Positions 1-4,868 of a stretch of DNA of 7,828 bases are shown here, piece after piece. The notes under the pieces are model-generated. The model was given only the letters and a program-made list of their open reading frames with translations. It was not told the origin of the DNA and did no database searches. Source of the stretch: Bacteroidota bacterium (lineage in GTDB: Bacteria; Bacteroidota; Bacteroidia; Bacteroidales; JADFUO01); contig JAUWKH010000071.1 of the NCBI GenBank assembly GCA_030614305.1, forward strand, positions 1-7,828, read 5' to 3'. Position 1 is the first letter of the stretch. Each line of letters opens with the position of its first letter. The translations under genes were made by a program, and so were the position numbers.

Positions 1-117
1 ACGTATTTGCATCAGTATTAACAAAAAATACCAGTTATAAACAAAAAGAAAAAAGAAGCAAAAAAGAAAAAGTATACACTTTATAAAAAAAAGTCAACCT
101 TATTTAGGCATGGACAG

Positions 118-155
118 ACTGACAACTGAGGACTGCCGACTGAGGACTGCCGACT
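118..155. repeat. 7-bp tandem repeat (ACTGNNN) abutting the ferredoxin stop codon
   Basis: Five consecutive heptamers begin with ACTG: ACTGACA, ACTGAGG, ACTGCCG, ACTGAGG, ACTGCCG, followed by a final ACT. The last four also read as two exact copies of the 14-mer CTGAGGACTGCCGA (126-139 and 140-153). The array ends at the TAA stop of the ferredoxin, which is on the minus strand, so it forms the start of that gene's 3' untranslated region. It is much richer in G and C than the A-rich tract to its left. No function is evident; it looks like a short-sequence intergenic repeat. Confidence 0.85.
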
Positions 156-343
156 TATTCATGACATATTGCCTCAACAGGGCAGGATTCTTCAGATTCA
201 AGGGCGTTGTCTTCAAGTTCTGCCGGTACAGGGTCTTTAATAACATAAGCTTTGTCGTCGTCTCTCATTTCAAATACTTCAGGGCAAACGCCTTCACATG
301 CCCCACAACCTATACATAATTCCTGATCTACTTTAAATTTCAT
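155..343 (-). CDS. Small ferredoxin, single [4Fe-4S] type
   Basis: This 62-residue acidic cytoplasmic electron carrier has Cys10, Cys13, Cys16 and Cys20 in the CxxCxxCxxxCP pattern, plus Cys54 followed by Pro near the C terminus. By comparison with monocluster bacterial ferredoxins such as the roughly 60-residue Thermotoga protein, Cys10, 13, 16 and 54 should bind one [4Fe-4S] cluster. Cys at position 13, rather than Asp, argues for a four-iron rather than a three-iron cluster. The second cluster motif of 2[4Fe-4S] ferredoxins is missing and is replaced by an acidic stretch (residues 25-53). In the Thermotoga type Cys20 pairs with a Cys near residue 43; here position 43 is Leu and the only other Cys is Cys60. 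The ATG start gives the usual N-terminal strand MKFKVDQ. The gene is divergent from the Crp/Fnr gene and has its own -7 element and palindromic operator upstream. Its redox partner cannot be told from this window. Confidence 0.93.
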   Translation of the reverse strand: MKFKVDQELCIGCGACEGVCPEVFEMRDDDKAYVIKDPVPAELEDNALESEESCPVEAICHE

Positions 344-380
344 GATTTTAAATTTTAAAATTAATACTATATTTTTGCTA

Positions 381-388
381 CAAAATTA
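381..388 (-). promoter_or_regulatory. Predicted -7 promoter element of the ferredoxin gene
   Basis: On the minus strand this reads TAATTTTG, an exact fit to the Bacteroidetes -7 consensus TAnnTTTG, 37 bp upstream of the ferredoxin ATG. No TTG -33 element lies at the usual distance of about 20 bp. That place is taken by the palindrome at 410-425, which fits an activator-dependent promoter. The transcription start would be near 374-377. Such short matches also occur by chance in AT-rich DNA. Confidence 0.5.
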
Positions 389-409
389 TTATGATACTTT
401 CATATAAAA

Positions 410-425
410 TGTAACATAAGTTACA
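410..425. promoter_or_regulatory. Palindromic Crp/Fnr-type operator upstream of ferredoxin
   Basis: The sequence TGTAAC-ATAA-GTTACA is a perfect 6-bp inverted repeat with a 4-bp centre. This is the overall geometry of FNR/CRP-family operators, which bind one half-site per HTH of the dimer. Its centre (417.5) lies about 41-43 bp upstream of the transcription start inferred from the -7 element at 381-388, the classic class II activator position. A Crp/Fnr-family gene begins about 200 bp away on the other strand and is the obvious candidate to bind here. Seen directly: the palindrome and spacing. Inferred: which protein binds and the direction of regulation. Confidence 0.6.
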
Positions 426-524
426 AATGCACATTTTTCTTAAACATATAAATACAAATCTCATCTATTTAAACTTTCAGACATTACTGACAGATACTAA
501 TTAGAAATTAGGGTTGACTTTTAT

Positions 525-544
525 CCCATACGGGCCCATGCGGG
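525..544. repeat. Imperfect 10-bp tandem repeat CCCATACGGG / CCCATGCGGG
   Basis: Two adjacent decamers differ at one base (525-534 and 535-544). Each is a short CCC...GGG near-palindrome in an otherwise AT-rich region. CCCATACGGG occurs again exactly at 2904-2913, so this is part of a dispersed intergenic repeat family and not a unique local site. Confidence 0.7.
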
Positions 545-573
545 CTAACTTCGTGTCGCTTTTATCTTTTATC

Positions 574-604
574 TTGCAGTTTATTGCGTTATGCTTTACT
601 TTTG
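574..604 (+). promoter_or_regulatory. Predicted promoter of the Crp/Fnr gene
   Basis: TTG at 574-576 is followed after 20 bp by TACTTTTG at 597-604. Both elements and the spacing fit the Bacteroidetes primary sigma-factor promoter (TTG, 17-23 bp, TAnnTTTG). Transcription would begin near 608-612, leaving an A-rich leader of about 20 nt before the ATG. A 5-bp inverted repeat TTTAC-TTTT-GTAAA (595-608) covers the -7 element; a protein bound there could block the promoter, but this is speculative. Confidence 0.6.
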
Positions 605-628
605 TAAAATATTTTAAATAATAAAAAA

Positions 629-1300
629 ATGTACACAAAAATATCAGAAACACCAATCTTTAAAGGAATAAACCCTGGCGAAGCAGCCCATATTTTGAAT
701 CTTGTTCATCATCAGATTAAAACTTACGAGCCTGAAACAATTATTGCATACAGTGGTGATGAATGTGTAAATTTATATATTTTAATAGAAGGGAGCGTAA
801 GAGGTGAAGCTGTTGATCTTAAAGGAAAAGTTATTAAAATTGAGGATATTAATGCACCTGATACTTTTGCCGAAGGATTTTTGTTTGCAGACGAAAATAA
901 TCTGCTTGTAAACATTGTAACAAACACAAAAACTAAAATTTTAATTATCTATAAAAATGATTTATTACAATTATTCAAATCGAACAAAAAAATATTAGAA
1001 AATTATTTGAATATTACTTCAAACAGATTTGTGCTTGTAACAAAGAAACTAAAATTTTTATCACTAAAAAATATTAAAGGAAAACTGGCAAACTACATTT
1101 TAGGTTTAGAAAGAAAGAATGAAGGAAAACAGCACTTTTTGATTGACAAAACCCAGGAACAACTGGCAGAATATTTTGGAGTTACCCGTCCATCGTTGGC
1201 AAGGGCTCTTGGCGAAATGAAAGATGGAGGTTTGATAGAAATTAAAAGGAAAGAAATTAAAATTCTTGATAGAAATAGTTTAGTTCAAATGTTAAAATAA
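629..1300 (+). CDS. Crp/Fnr-family transcriptional regulator
   Basis: This 223-residue protein has the normal length and layout of the family. An N-terminal cyclic-nucleotide-binding-like beta-roll spans about residues 8-110 (with LYILIEGSVRG at 49-59). A dimerisation helix follows at about 112-140, then a winged HTH at about 150-215. The HTH reads EQLAEYFGVTRPSLARAL, with recognition helix around residues 186-195 and wing GLIEIKRKEIKILD at 201-214. The beta-roll lacks the Gly-Glu...Arg-Ser-Ala phosphate-binding motif of cAMP-binding Crp, so cAMP is an unlikely ligand. The only cysteine is Cys46, so it cannot carry an FNR-type N-terminal [4Fe-4S] cluster; another signal is implied (heme/NO sensing as in HcpR-like members is one possibility). 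In the recognition helix Pro188 replaces the Glu typical of Crp/Fnr. The ATG lies about 20 nt after a good promoter. It is divergent from ferredoxin, its likely target, and convergent with glyA. I do not assign a subfamily name. Confidence 0.92.
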   Translation: MYTKISETPIFKGINPGEAAHILNLVHHQIKTYEPETIIAYSGDECVNLYILIEGSVRGEAVDLKGKVIKIEDINAPDTFAEGFLFADENNLLVNIVTNTKTKILIIYKNDLLQLFKSNKKILENYLNITSNRFVLVTKKLKFLSLKNIKGKLANYILGLERKNEGKQHFLIDKTQEQLAEYFGVTRPSLARALGEMKDGGLIEIKRKEIKILDRNSLVQMLK

Positions 1301-1340
1301 TTTTTGTTTTATCTTCAAGTCTTTAATCTTAATATATTAT

Positions 1341-2621
1341 CTACCAGGCAAACATTGGTAATTCCGTCATCATTTCATTAACCCGTTTTTTTACTGAAAG
1401 CAATAATTCTTCGTTTTCAATATTGCTTATTACTTCATCAATCATATCAACGATAGGAGCCATGTGTTCTTCTTTCAATCCGCGAGTGGTAATTGCCGGT
1501 GTTCCAATCCTCAAACCAGAAGTTTGGAAAGGTGAGCGGCTGTCAAAAGGAACCATATTTTTATTCACTGTTATATCGGCTTTCACTAAAGTATTTTCAA
1601 CTATTTTTCCAGTAATATCCGGGAATTTAGATCTAAGGTCAATCAACATCAGATGATTATCGGTGCCACCTGAAATAATGTGGTATCCTTTATCAACAAA
1701 TGCTTTTGCCATTACTTCGGCATTTTTCTTAACCTGAATGATGTACTCTAAATATCCATCTGTTAATGCTTCACCAAAGGCAACTGCTTTTGAAGCAATA
1801 ACATGCTCAAGCGGACCGCCCTGAATACCTGGAAATACTGCAGAATTAAGCACAGTTGACATCATTTTGGTTATACCTTTCGGCGTTTTCAATCCCCATG
1901 GATTTTCAAAATCCTTACCCATCAGTATCATACCACCTCTCGGACCTCTTAATGTTTTATGTGTTGTTGTTGTAATAATATGGCAATATGGAAGAGGGTC
2001 TTCAAGTAAACCTTTTGCAATTAATCCTGCAGGATGAGCAATGTCAGCCATCAGAATAGCACCTATCTTGTCAGCAATTTCACGCATTCGTTTATAATCC
2101 CAGTCTCTTGAATATGCCGAAGCACCTGCTATGATAAGCTTTGGCTTTTCAATAAGTGCAACTTCTTCCATGTTTTCGTAATCAATTATTCCGGTTTCTT
2201 CTTTAACTTTATATGCTACCGGTCTGTATAAAATTCCGGATGAATTAACATGAGACCCATGTGATAAGTGACCACCATGCGAAAGGTCCATTCCCATAAA
2301 AGTGTCGCCTGGTTTTAAACAGGCAAGAAAAACAGCCATATTTGCCTGGGCACCTGAGTGAGGTTGTACGTTAGCATATTCAGCCCCGTATAATTCTTTT
2401 GCACGGTCAATTGCAAGTTGTTCGGTTTGGTCAACAATTTCGCATCCTCCATAATAACGCTTACCGGGATAACCCTCAGCATATTTATTTGTATGCACCG
2501 AGCCCATAGCTTTCAACACCTGATCGCTTACAAAATTTTCAGAGGCAATTAATTCAATGCCGTGTAACTGGCGTTTTTTTTCAAGGTTAATCAATTTAAA
2601 TATTTCAGTATCTTTTTTCAT
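1341..2621 (-). CDS. glyA: Serine hydroxymethyltransferase
   Basis: This 426-residue PLP enzyme interconverts serine plus tetrahydrofolate with glycine plus 5,10-methylene-tetrahydrofolate in the cytoplasm. It is the main entry point to the one-carbon pool for purine, thymidylate and methionine synthesis. Family landmarks are intact and in order: ELIASENF (23-30) with the catalytic-type Glu25; [13 protein letters not shown] (47-59); QPHSGAQAN (86-94) in the PLP phosphate region; [10 protein letters not shown] (191-200), where Asp193 binds the PLP ring nitrogen and His196 is the usual conserved partner; [14 protein letters not shown] (217-230) with the PLP Schiff-base Lys222; and [13 protein letters not shown] (369-381), whose Arg371 binds the substrate carboxylate. 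Length is normal for bacterial GlyA and no frameshift is seen. The gene stands alone, converging on the Crp/Fnr gene with only 40 bp between the stop codons and no clear hairpin there. No glycine or tetrahydrofolate riboswitch is visible in the roughly 60-nt leader. Confidence 0.98.
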   Translation of the reverse strand: MKKDTEIFKLINLEKKRQLHGIELIASENFVSDQVLKAMGSVHTNKYAEGYPGKRYYGGCEIVDQTEQLAIDRAKELYGAEYANVQPHSGAQANMAVFLACLKPGDTFMGMDLSHGGHLSHGSHVNSSGILYRPVAYKVKEETGIIDYENMEEVALIEKPKLIIAGASAYSRDWDYKRMREIADKIGAILMADIAHPAGLIAKGLLEDPLPYCHIITTTTHKTLRGPRGGMILMGKDFENPWGLKTPKGITKMMSTVLNSAVFPGIQGGPLEHVIASKAVAFGEALTDGYLEYIIQVKKNAEVMAKAFVDKGYHIISGGTDNHLMLIDLRSKFPDITGKIVENTLVKADITVNKNMVPFDSRSPFQTSGLRIGTPAITTRGLKEEHMAPIVDMIDEVISNIENEELLLSVKKRVNEMMTELPMFAW

Positions 2622-2672
2622 TATATTATAAATTTATATTAAGATTTTACGATTATTTAATAATTTATCGTG

Positions 2673-2680
2673 CAAATTTA
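2673..2680 (-). promoter_or_regulatory. Predicted -7 promoter element of glyA
   Basis: On the minus strand this reads TAAATTTG, an exact TAnnTTTG match 51 bp upstream of the glyA ATG. No TTG occurs at the expected -33 distance, so this is only a partial promoter match. Confidence 0.4.
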
Positions 2681-2687
2681 AAAAAAA

Positions 2688-2701
2688 TGTAACTAATCAG
2701 T
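2688..2701 (-). promoter_or_regulatory. 14-bp word ACTGATTAGTTACA upstream of glyA, shared with the M16 operon
   Basis: Read toward glyA the sequence is ACTGATTAGTTACA. The same 14-mer lies at 3544-3557, reading toward the M16 operon. It ends 66 bp before the glyA start codon. Its GTTACA end matches one half of the ferredoxin palindrome, which also ends 66 bp before its start codon. The left half does not match a second half-site. It could be a weak or degenerate Crp/Fnr-type site, or chance. Confidence 0.35.
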
Positions 2702-2750
2702 ATAAAAACACCAATGAAAATTTTTAACGAATTATGTGGAAAGAATGGAA

Positions 2751-2806
2751 TGATTGAATGATTGAGTGATTGAATGATTGAATGAATGATTGAATGAATG
2801 ATTGAG
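2751..2806. repeat. TGAT/TGAA tetranucleotide microsatellite
   Basis: Fourteen successive tetramers of the form TGAA, TGAT, TTGA-phase or TGAG run without a break, seen as TGATTGAA or TGATTGAG octamers at 2751, 2759, 2767, 2775, 2787 and 2799, with single TGAA tetramers between some of them. Related but imperfect sequence continues to about 2820. Read in the minus direction it makes an artificial Ser-Ile-Ile-His peptide, so the open frame crossing it is not a gene. Confidence 0.85.
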
Positions 2807-2835
2807 TAATGGAATAATGGAAAATAAAGGAAGTA

Positions 2836-2869
2836 GGGGAAATAAGGGAAATAAGGGAAATAGGGGGAA
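2836..2869. repeat. 9-bp tandem repeat GGGAAATAA
   Basis: About three and a half copies of GGGAAATAA occur head to tail (2837-2845, 2846-2854, 2855 onward), the last decaying into GGGGGAAT. The run starts 30 bp after the tetranucleotide microsatellite. The repeat encodes an artificial Pro-Tyr-Phe run on the minus strand. Confidence 0.8.
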
Positions 2870-2903
2870 TCCATATGACTGAAAGAAATCCGTACGACCA
2901 AAG

Positions 2904-2950
2904 CCCATACGGGTTTGCTTTGCTTCAGAAGTCCGTATGGATGGACGGAC
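2904..2950. repeat. GC-richer dispersed repeat block (CCCATACGGG and TCCGTATGGATGGA)
   Basis: CCCATACGGG at 2904-2913 matches 525-534 exactly. TCCGTATGGATGGA at 2932-2945 matches 3469-3482 exactly. The block also contains GTCCGT (2931-2936) and ACGGAC (2945-2950), able to form a 6-bp stem with an 8-nt loop. Related words AATCCATATG and AATCCGTACG precede it (about 2867-2895). No coding frame explains it. Confidence 0.7.
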
Positions 2951-3066
2951 GCCCTGCGGTTATAGTGGAAATAAAAGTTTTGAACGGAAATAAAATTTAT
3001 TAAAAAAAACAAAATTTTATTTTGCAATATTATAATAAGCCGATATTTCATTAGCCCCATGACATT

Positions 3067-3090
3067 TTAGAATTCTTATGGGAATTCTAA
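3067..3090. repeat. Hairpin with 9-bp perfect stem
   Basis: TTAGAATTC (3067-3075) and GAATTCTAA (3082-3090) are perfect inverted repeats with a 6-nt loop. No T-tract follows on either strand and no gene ends nearby, so it does not look like an intrinsic terminator. Confidence 0.6.
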
Positions 3091-3095
3091 GAAGT

Positions 3096-3133
3096 CTTGA
3101 ACTTTTGGTTCTTTTGGTTCAAGCTAAAAGAAC
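3096..3133. repeat. Overlapping direct and inverted repeats (CTTTTGGTT duplication)
   Basis: CTTTTGGTT occurs twice in tandem (3102-3110 and 3111-3119). Two alternative stems overlap it: CTTGAAC (3096-3102) with GTTCAAG (3117-3123), and GTTCTTTT (3108-3115) with AAAAGAAC (3126-3133). The stems share bases, so they are mutually exclusive folds. No gene lies adjacent. It resembles short Ctttt/gaac-rich intergenic repeats I associate with Bacteroidetes genomes, but this is from memory and not verified. Confidence 0.6.
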
Positions 3134-3197
3134 AATAAAAAAATCCGGGCATTTTCATTTATCGGTTTACACTTTTTTCTGTAATTAGAGTATTTAA

Positions 3198-3360
3198 AAA
3201 AACCTTATTTTAATACAAATAACCTTAGTAACATGTAATATACAGCAGAATATCAAACATTATTACCTTATTAACCGGATGAAAATAAGGTAATAAGGTT
3301 TTAAGGAGGGGTGTATTTATTTTTGTTACTAAGGTTGAAAAATAATAAAATAAGGTTTTT
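3198..3360. repeat. 163-bp concentric inverted repeat with three nested arm pairs (possible MITE or foldback element)
   Basis: Three perfect arm pairs share almost the same centre (3278-3279). The outer pair is 15 bp, AAAAACCTTATTTTA at 3198-3212 with its complement at 3346-3360. The middle pair is 13 bp, AACCTTAGTAACA at 3221-3233 with its complement at 3324-3336. The inner pair is 13 bp, TTATTACCTTATT at 3260-3272 with its complement at 3284-3296, enclosing an 11-nt loop. The unpaired stretches are nearly equal on the two sides (8 and 9 nt; 26 and 27 nt), so the whole region is one decayed palindrome. The word ACCTTA recurs in every left arm. It contains no coding frame and no clear target-site duplication is visible. 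It could be a non-autonomous mobile element, a structured RNA or a protein-binding array. Confidence 0.75.
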
Positions 3361-3468
3361 ATGAAATCTTATAAAATTGTAAACTAAAATATGCTATAAA
3401 TGAACAATGCCAAAAATCTTTATAAATATTTGTATTTAAGCTGTCCATTGCGGAAAACAGGAAAGGAA

Positions 3469-3482
3469 TCCGTATGGATGGA
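3469..3482. repeat. Second copy of TCCGTATGGATGGA
   Basis: This is an exact 14-bp copy of 2932-2945 in the same orientation, preceded by GGAA and followed by TGCC. It is an isolated GC-richer patch in non-coding DNA. Confidence 0.65.
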
Positions 3483-3508
3483 TGCCATTTTTAAAATCTA
3501 TCCTCAAT

Positions 3509-3524
3509 CCCGATAGCTATCTGG
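3509..3524. repeat. Near-palindrome CCCGATAGCTATCTGG
   Basis: The sequence is one base short of the perfect 16-bp palindrome CCCGATAGCTATCGGG (T replaces G at 3522). With no loop it is unlikely to act as a terminator. It may be a remnant of a short palindromic intergenic repeat. Confidence 0.5.
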
Positions 3525-3543
3525 AGGGAATAGGAATTGATTG

Positions 3544-3557
3544 ACTGATTAGTTACA
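3544..3557 (+). promoter_or_regulatory. 14-bp word ACTGATTAGTTACA upstream of the M16 operon
   Basis: This is identical to the word upstream of glyA (minus strand, 2688-2701). It ends 63 bp before the M16 start codon, against 66 bp at glyA. Its GTTACA half matches the ferredoxin palindrome. It may be a shared regulator site; the left half is degenerate. Confidence 0.35.
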
Positions 3558-3586
3558 AAAATTCATCTTTACTCATTATAAAATCA

Positions 3587-3594
3587 TAAGTTTG
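3587..3594 (+). promoter_or_regulatory. Predicted -7 promoter element of the M16 operon
   Basis: TAAGTTTG is an exact TAnnTTTG match 26 bp upstream of the M16 start codon. No TTG is seen 17-23 bp before it, so the -33 part is weak or absent. Confidence 0.45.
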
Positions 3595-3620
3595 CAAAAA
3601 AAATAATTTTAAAGATACTT

Positions 3621-4856
3621 ATGATAAATTTTGAAAAATTTACGCTTGATAACGGATTAAAAATAATTGTTCACAAAGATACATCAACTCCTCTTGTTGC
3701 ATTTAATGTTTTGTATGATGTGGGAGCAAAAGACGAACAACCTGACAAAACCGGTTTTGCTCATCTTTTTGAACATTTAATGTTCGGAGGTTCCATTAAT
3801 ATACCAAGATATGATGAGCCGCTTCAGAAAGCAGGTGGCGAAAATAACGCATTTACATCTAATGATATTACTAATTACTATCTAACTCTTCCTAAACAAA
3901 ACCTTGAGACTGCTTTTTGGCTGGAATCAGACCGTATGCTATCGCTTGCATTTTCTCCCAAAAGCCTTGATGTACAAAAAAATGTAGTGATTGAAGAATT
4001 CAAACAAGTGTTTCTTAACCAGCCATATGGCGATGTTTGGCTATTACTTCGACCACTGGCTTATAAGGTACATCCTTATCAATGGTCAACAATCGGTAAA
4101 GATATTTCACATATTGAAAATGCCAGAATGGAGAATGTAAAAGCATTTTATAAAAAATTCTATAATCCAAATAATGCAATTTTGTCTATTGCAGGTGATG
4201 TTGATATTGAAAATATAAAAAAACTTGCAAACAAATGGTTTGCTACAATTAAAAAAGATAAGAAATCTTTGAGGAAATTACCGGTTGAGCCGGAACAAAA
4301 ATCACCGGAAAAATTAACGGTCAAACGAAATGTTCCATTCAATTCGATTTATAAAGTTTTTCATACATGTTCGAGAAGAGAAAAGGAATTTCATACTGTT
4401 GATTTGCTTTCGGATATTTTATCTAACGGAAACTCATCACGCCTTCATCAGGAACTTATAAAAAAGCAAAAGCTATTCAGTGAAATTAATGCATTTTTAA
4501 CAGGCGGAATTGAAAACGGTCTTTTTGTCGTATGCGGTAAACTAATAAAAGGTATTTCCATGCAAAAAGCCGAAGAAGCTATAAACACCGAACTTGATAA
4601 AATTAAAAATAATACTATTGAAAAAAATGAATTACAAAAAGTTAAAAATAAGATTGAATCAACTTTGGTGTTTTCTGAAATGAATGTTCTGAACAAAGCC
4701 ATGAACCTTGCTTTTGCCGAATTGTTGGGTGATTTATCACTCATAAATAAAGAAATTGAAAAATATTCGGTTGTTACTAAAGAACAAATTTGTGAACAAG
4801 CAAATTTAATTTTCAGGGAAAATAATTGTTCAACACTCTACTACTTGGCACAATAA
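3621..4856 (+). CDS. M16 family zinc metallopeptidase, catalytic subunit (HxxEH-bearing)
   Basis: This 411-residue protein is related to pitrilysin, insulinase and mitochondrial processing peptidase beta. The inverted zinc motif HLFEH is at residues 48-52: His48 and His52 bind zinc and Glu51 activates water. The third ligand should be Glu125 or Glu126 in VVIEEFKQ, 73-74 residues on, as in the family. The N-terminal domain begins FTLDNGLKIIVHKD (7-20), and a GGENNAFTSNDITNYYLTLP block (72-91) follows the motif as expected. The C-terminal M16 domain is at about 185-405 (SRLHQELI at 273-280). In the usual SRLxxxLREkrGLaYs segment the Arg and Tyr that bind substrate are replaced by Ile280 and Ser287. 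There is no signal peptide, so it is probably cytoplasmic. It is the first gene of a two-gene operon; its partner, 12 bp downstream, has the complementary residues. The substrate is unknown. Confidence 0.95.
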   Translation: MINFEKFTLDNGLKIIVHKDTSTPLVAFNVLYDVGAKDEQPDKTGFAHLFEHLMFGGSINIPRYDEPLQKAGGENNAFTSNDITNYYLTLPKQNLETAFWLESDRMLSLAFSPKSLDVQKNVVIEEFKQVFLNQPYGDVWLLLRPLAYKVHPYQWSTIGKDISHIENARMENVKAFYKKFYNPNNAILSIAGDVDIENIKKLANKWFATIKKDKKSLRKLPVEPEQKSPEKLTVKRNVPFNSIYKVFHTCSRREKEFHTVDLLSDILSNGNSSRLHQELIKKQKLFSEINAFLTGGIENGLFVVCGKLIKGISMQKAEEAINTELDKIKNNTIEKNELQKVKNKIESTLVFSEMNVLNKAMNLAFAELLGDLSLINKEIEKYSVVTKEQICEQANLIFRENNCSTLYYLAQ

Positions 4857-4868
4857 AAATATTTAAAC

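Larger units (their letters stand above)
2702..3543. other. Repeat-rich intergenic region without a credible gene
   Basis: Between the glyA and M16 promoter regions nothing is convincingly coding on either strand. The longest open frame (131 codons, minus strand, 2665-3060) translates the tandem repeats into low-complexity Pro-Tyr-Phe and Ser-Ile-Ile-His runs with no domain. What is present is repeat-derived: a tetranucleotide microsatellite, a 9-bp tandem repeat, dispersed CCCATACGGG/TCCGTATGG words, two hairpin groups, a 163-bp concentric inverted repeat and a CCCGATAGCTATC palindrome. The stretch 3361-3460 shows nothing beyond AT-rich sequence. Confidence 0.75.

Noticed and set aside
110..319. 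69-codon plus-strand frame opposite the ferredoxin
   Set aside because: It lies antisense to an unmistakable ferredoxin with all cluster cysteines, and its product has no recognisable features.
89..522. 11-bp inverted pair AAAAGTCAACC (89-99) and GGTTGACTTTT (512-522) flanking the ferredoxin
   Set aside because: It is short and A/T-biased, with no target duplication or transposase; it could easily be chance, so a mobile cassette is not supported.
1301..1340. Possible bidirectional terminator between the Crp/Fnr gene and glyA
   Set aside because: The 40 bp are T-rich but contain no convincing stem-loop on either strand.
2622..2700. Glycine or tetrahydrofolate riboswitch in the glyA leader
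   Set aside because: The leader is short and AT-rich, with no multi-stem structure or conserved core visible.
2665..3060. 131-codon open frame on the minus strand
   Set aside because: Its translation is low-complexity (Pro-Tyr-Phe and Ser-Ile-Ile-His runs) produced by tandem repeats, with no domain. It also overlaps the glyA promoter region.
3301..3387. SD-like AAGGAGGGG at 3303-3311 and an ATG at 3361
   Set aside because: The ATG opens only eight codons before a stop, and the purine run lies inside the inverted-repeat element far from the ATG, so there is no gene.
118..3482. CRISPR array among the repeats
   Set aside because: No repeats of 23-40 bp separated by unique spacers are present, and no cas genes are seen; the repeats are short tandem or dispersed words.
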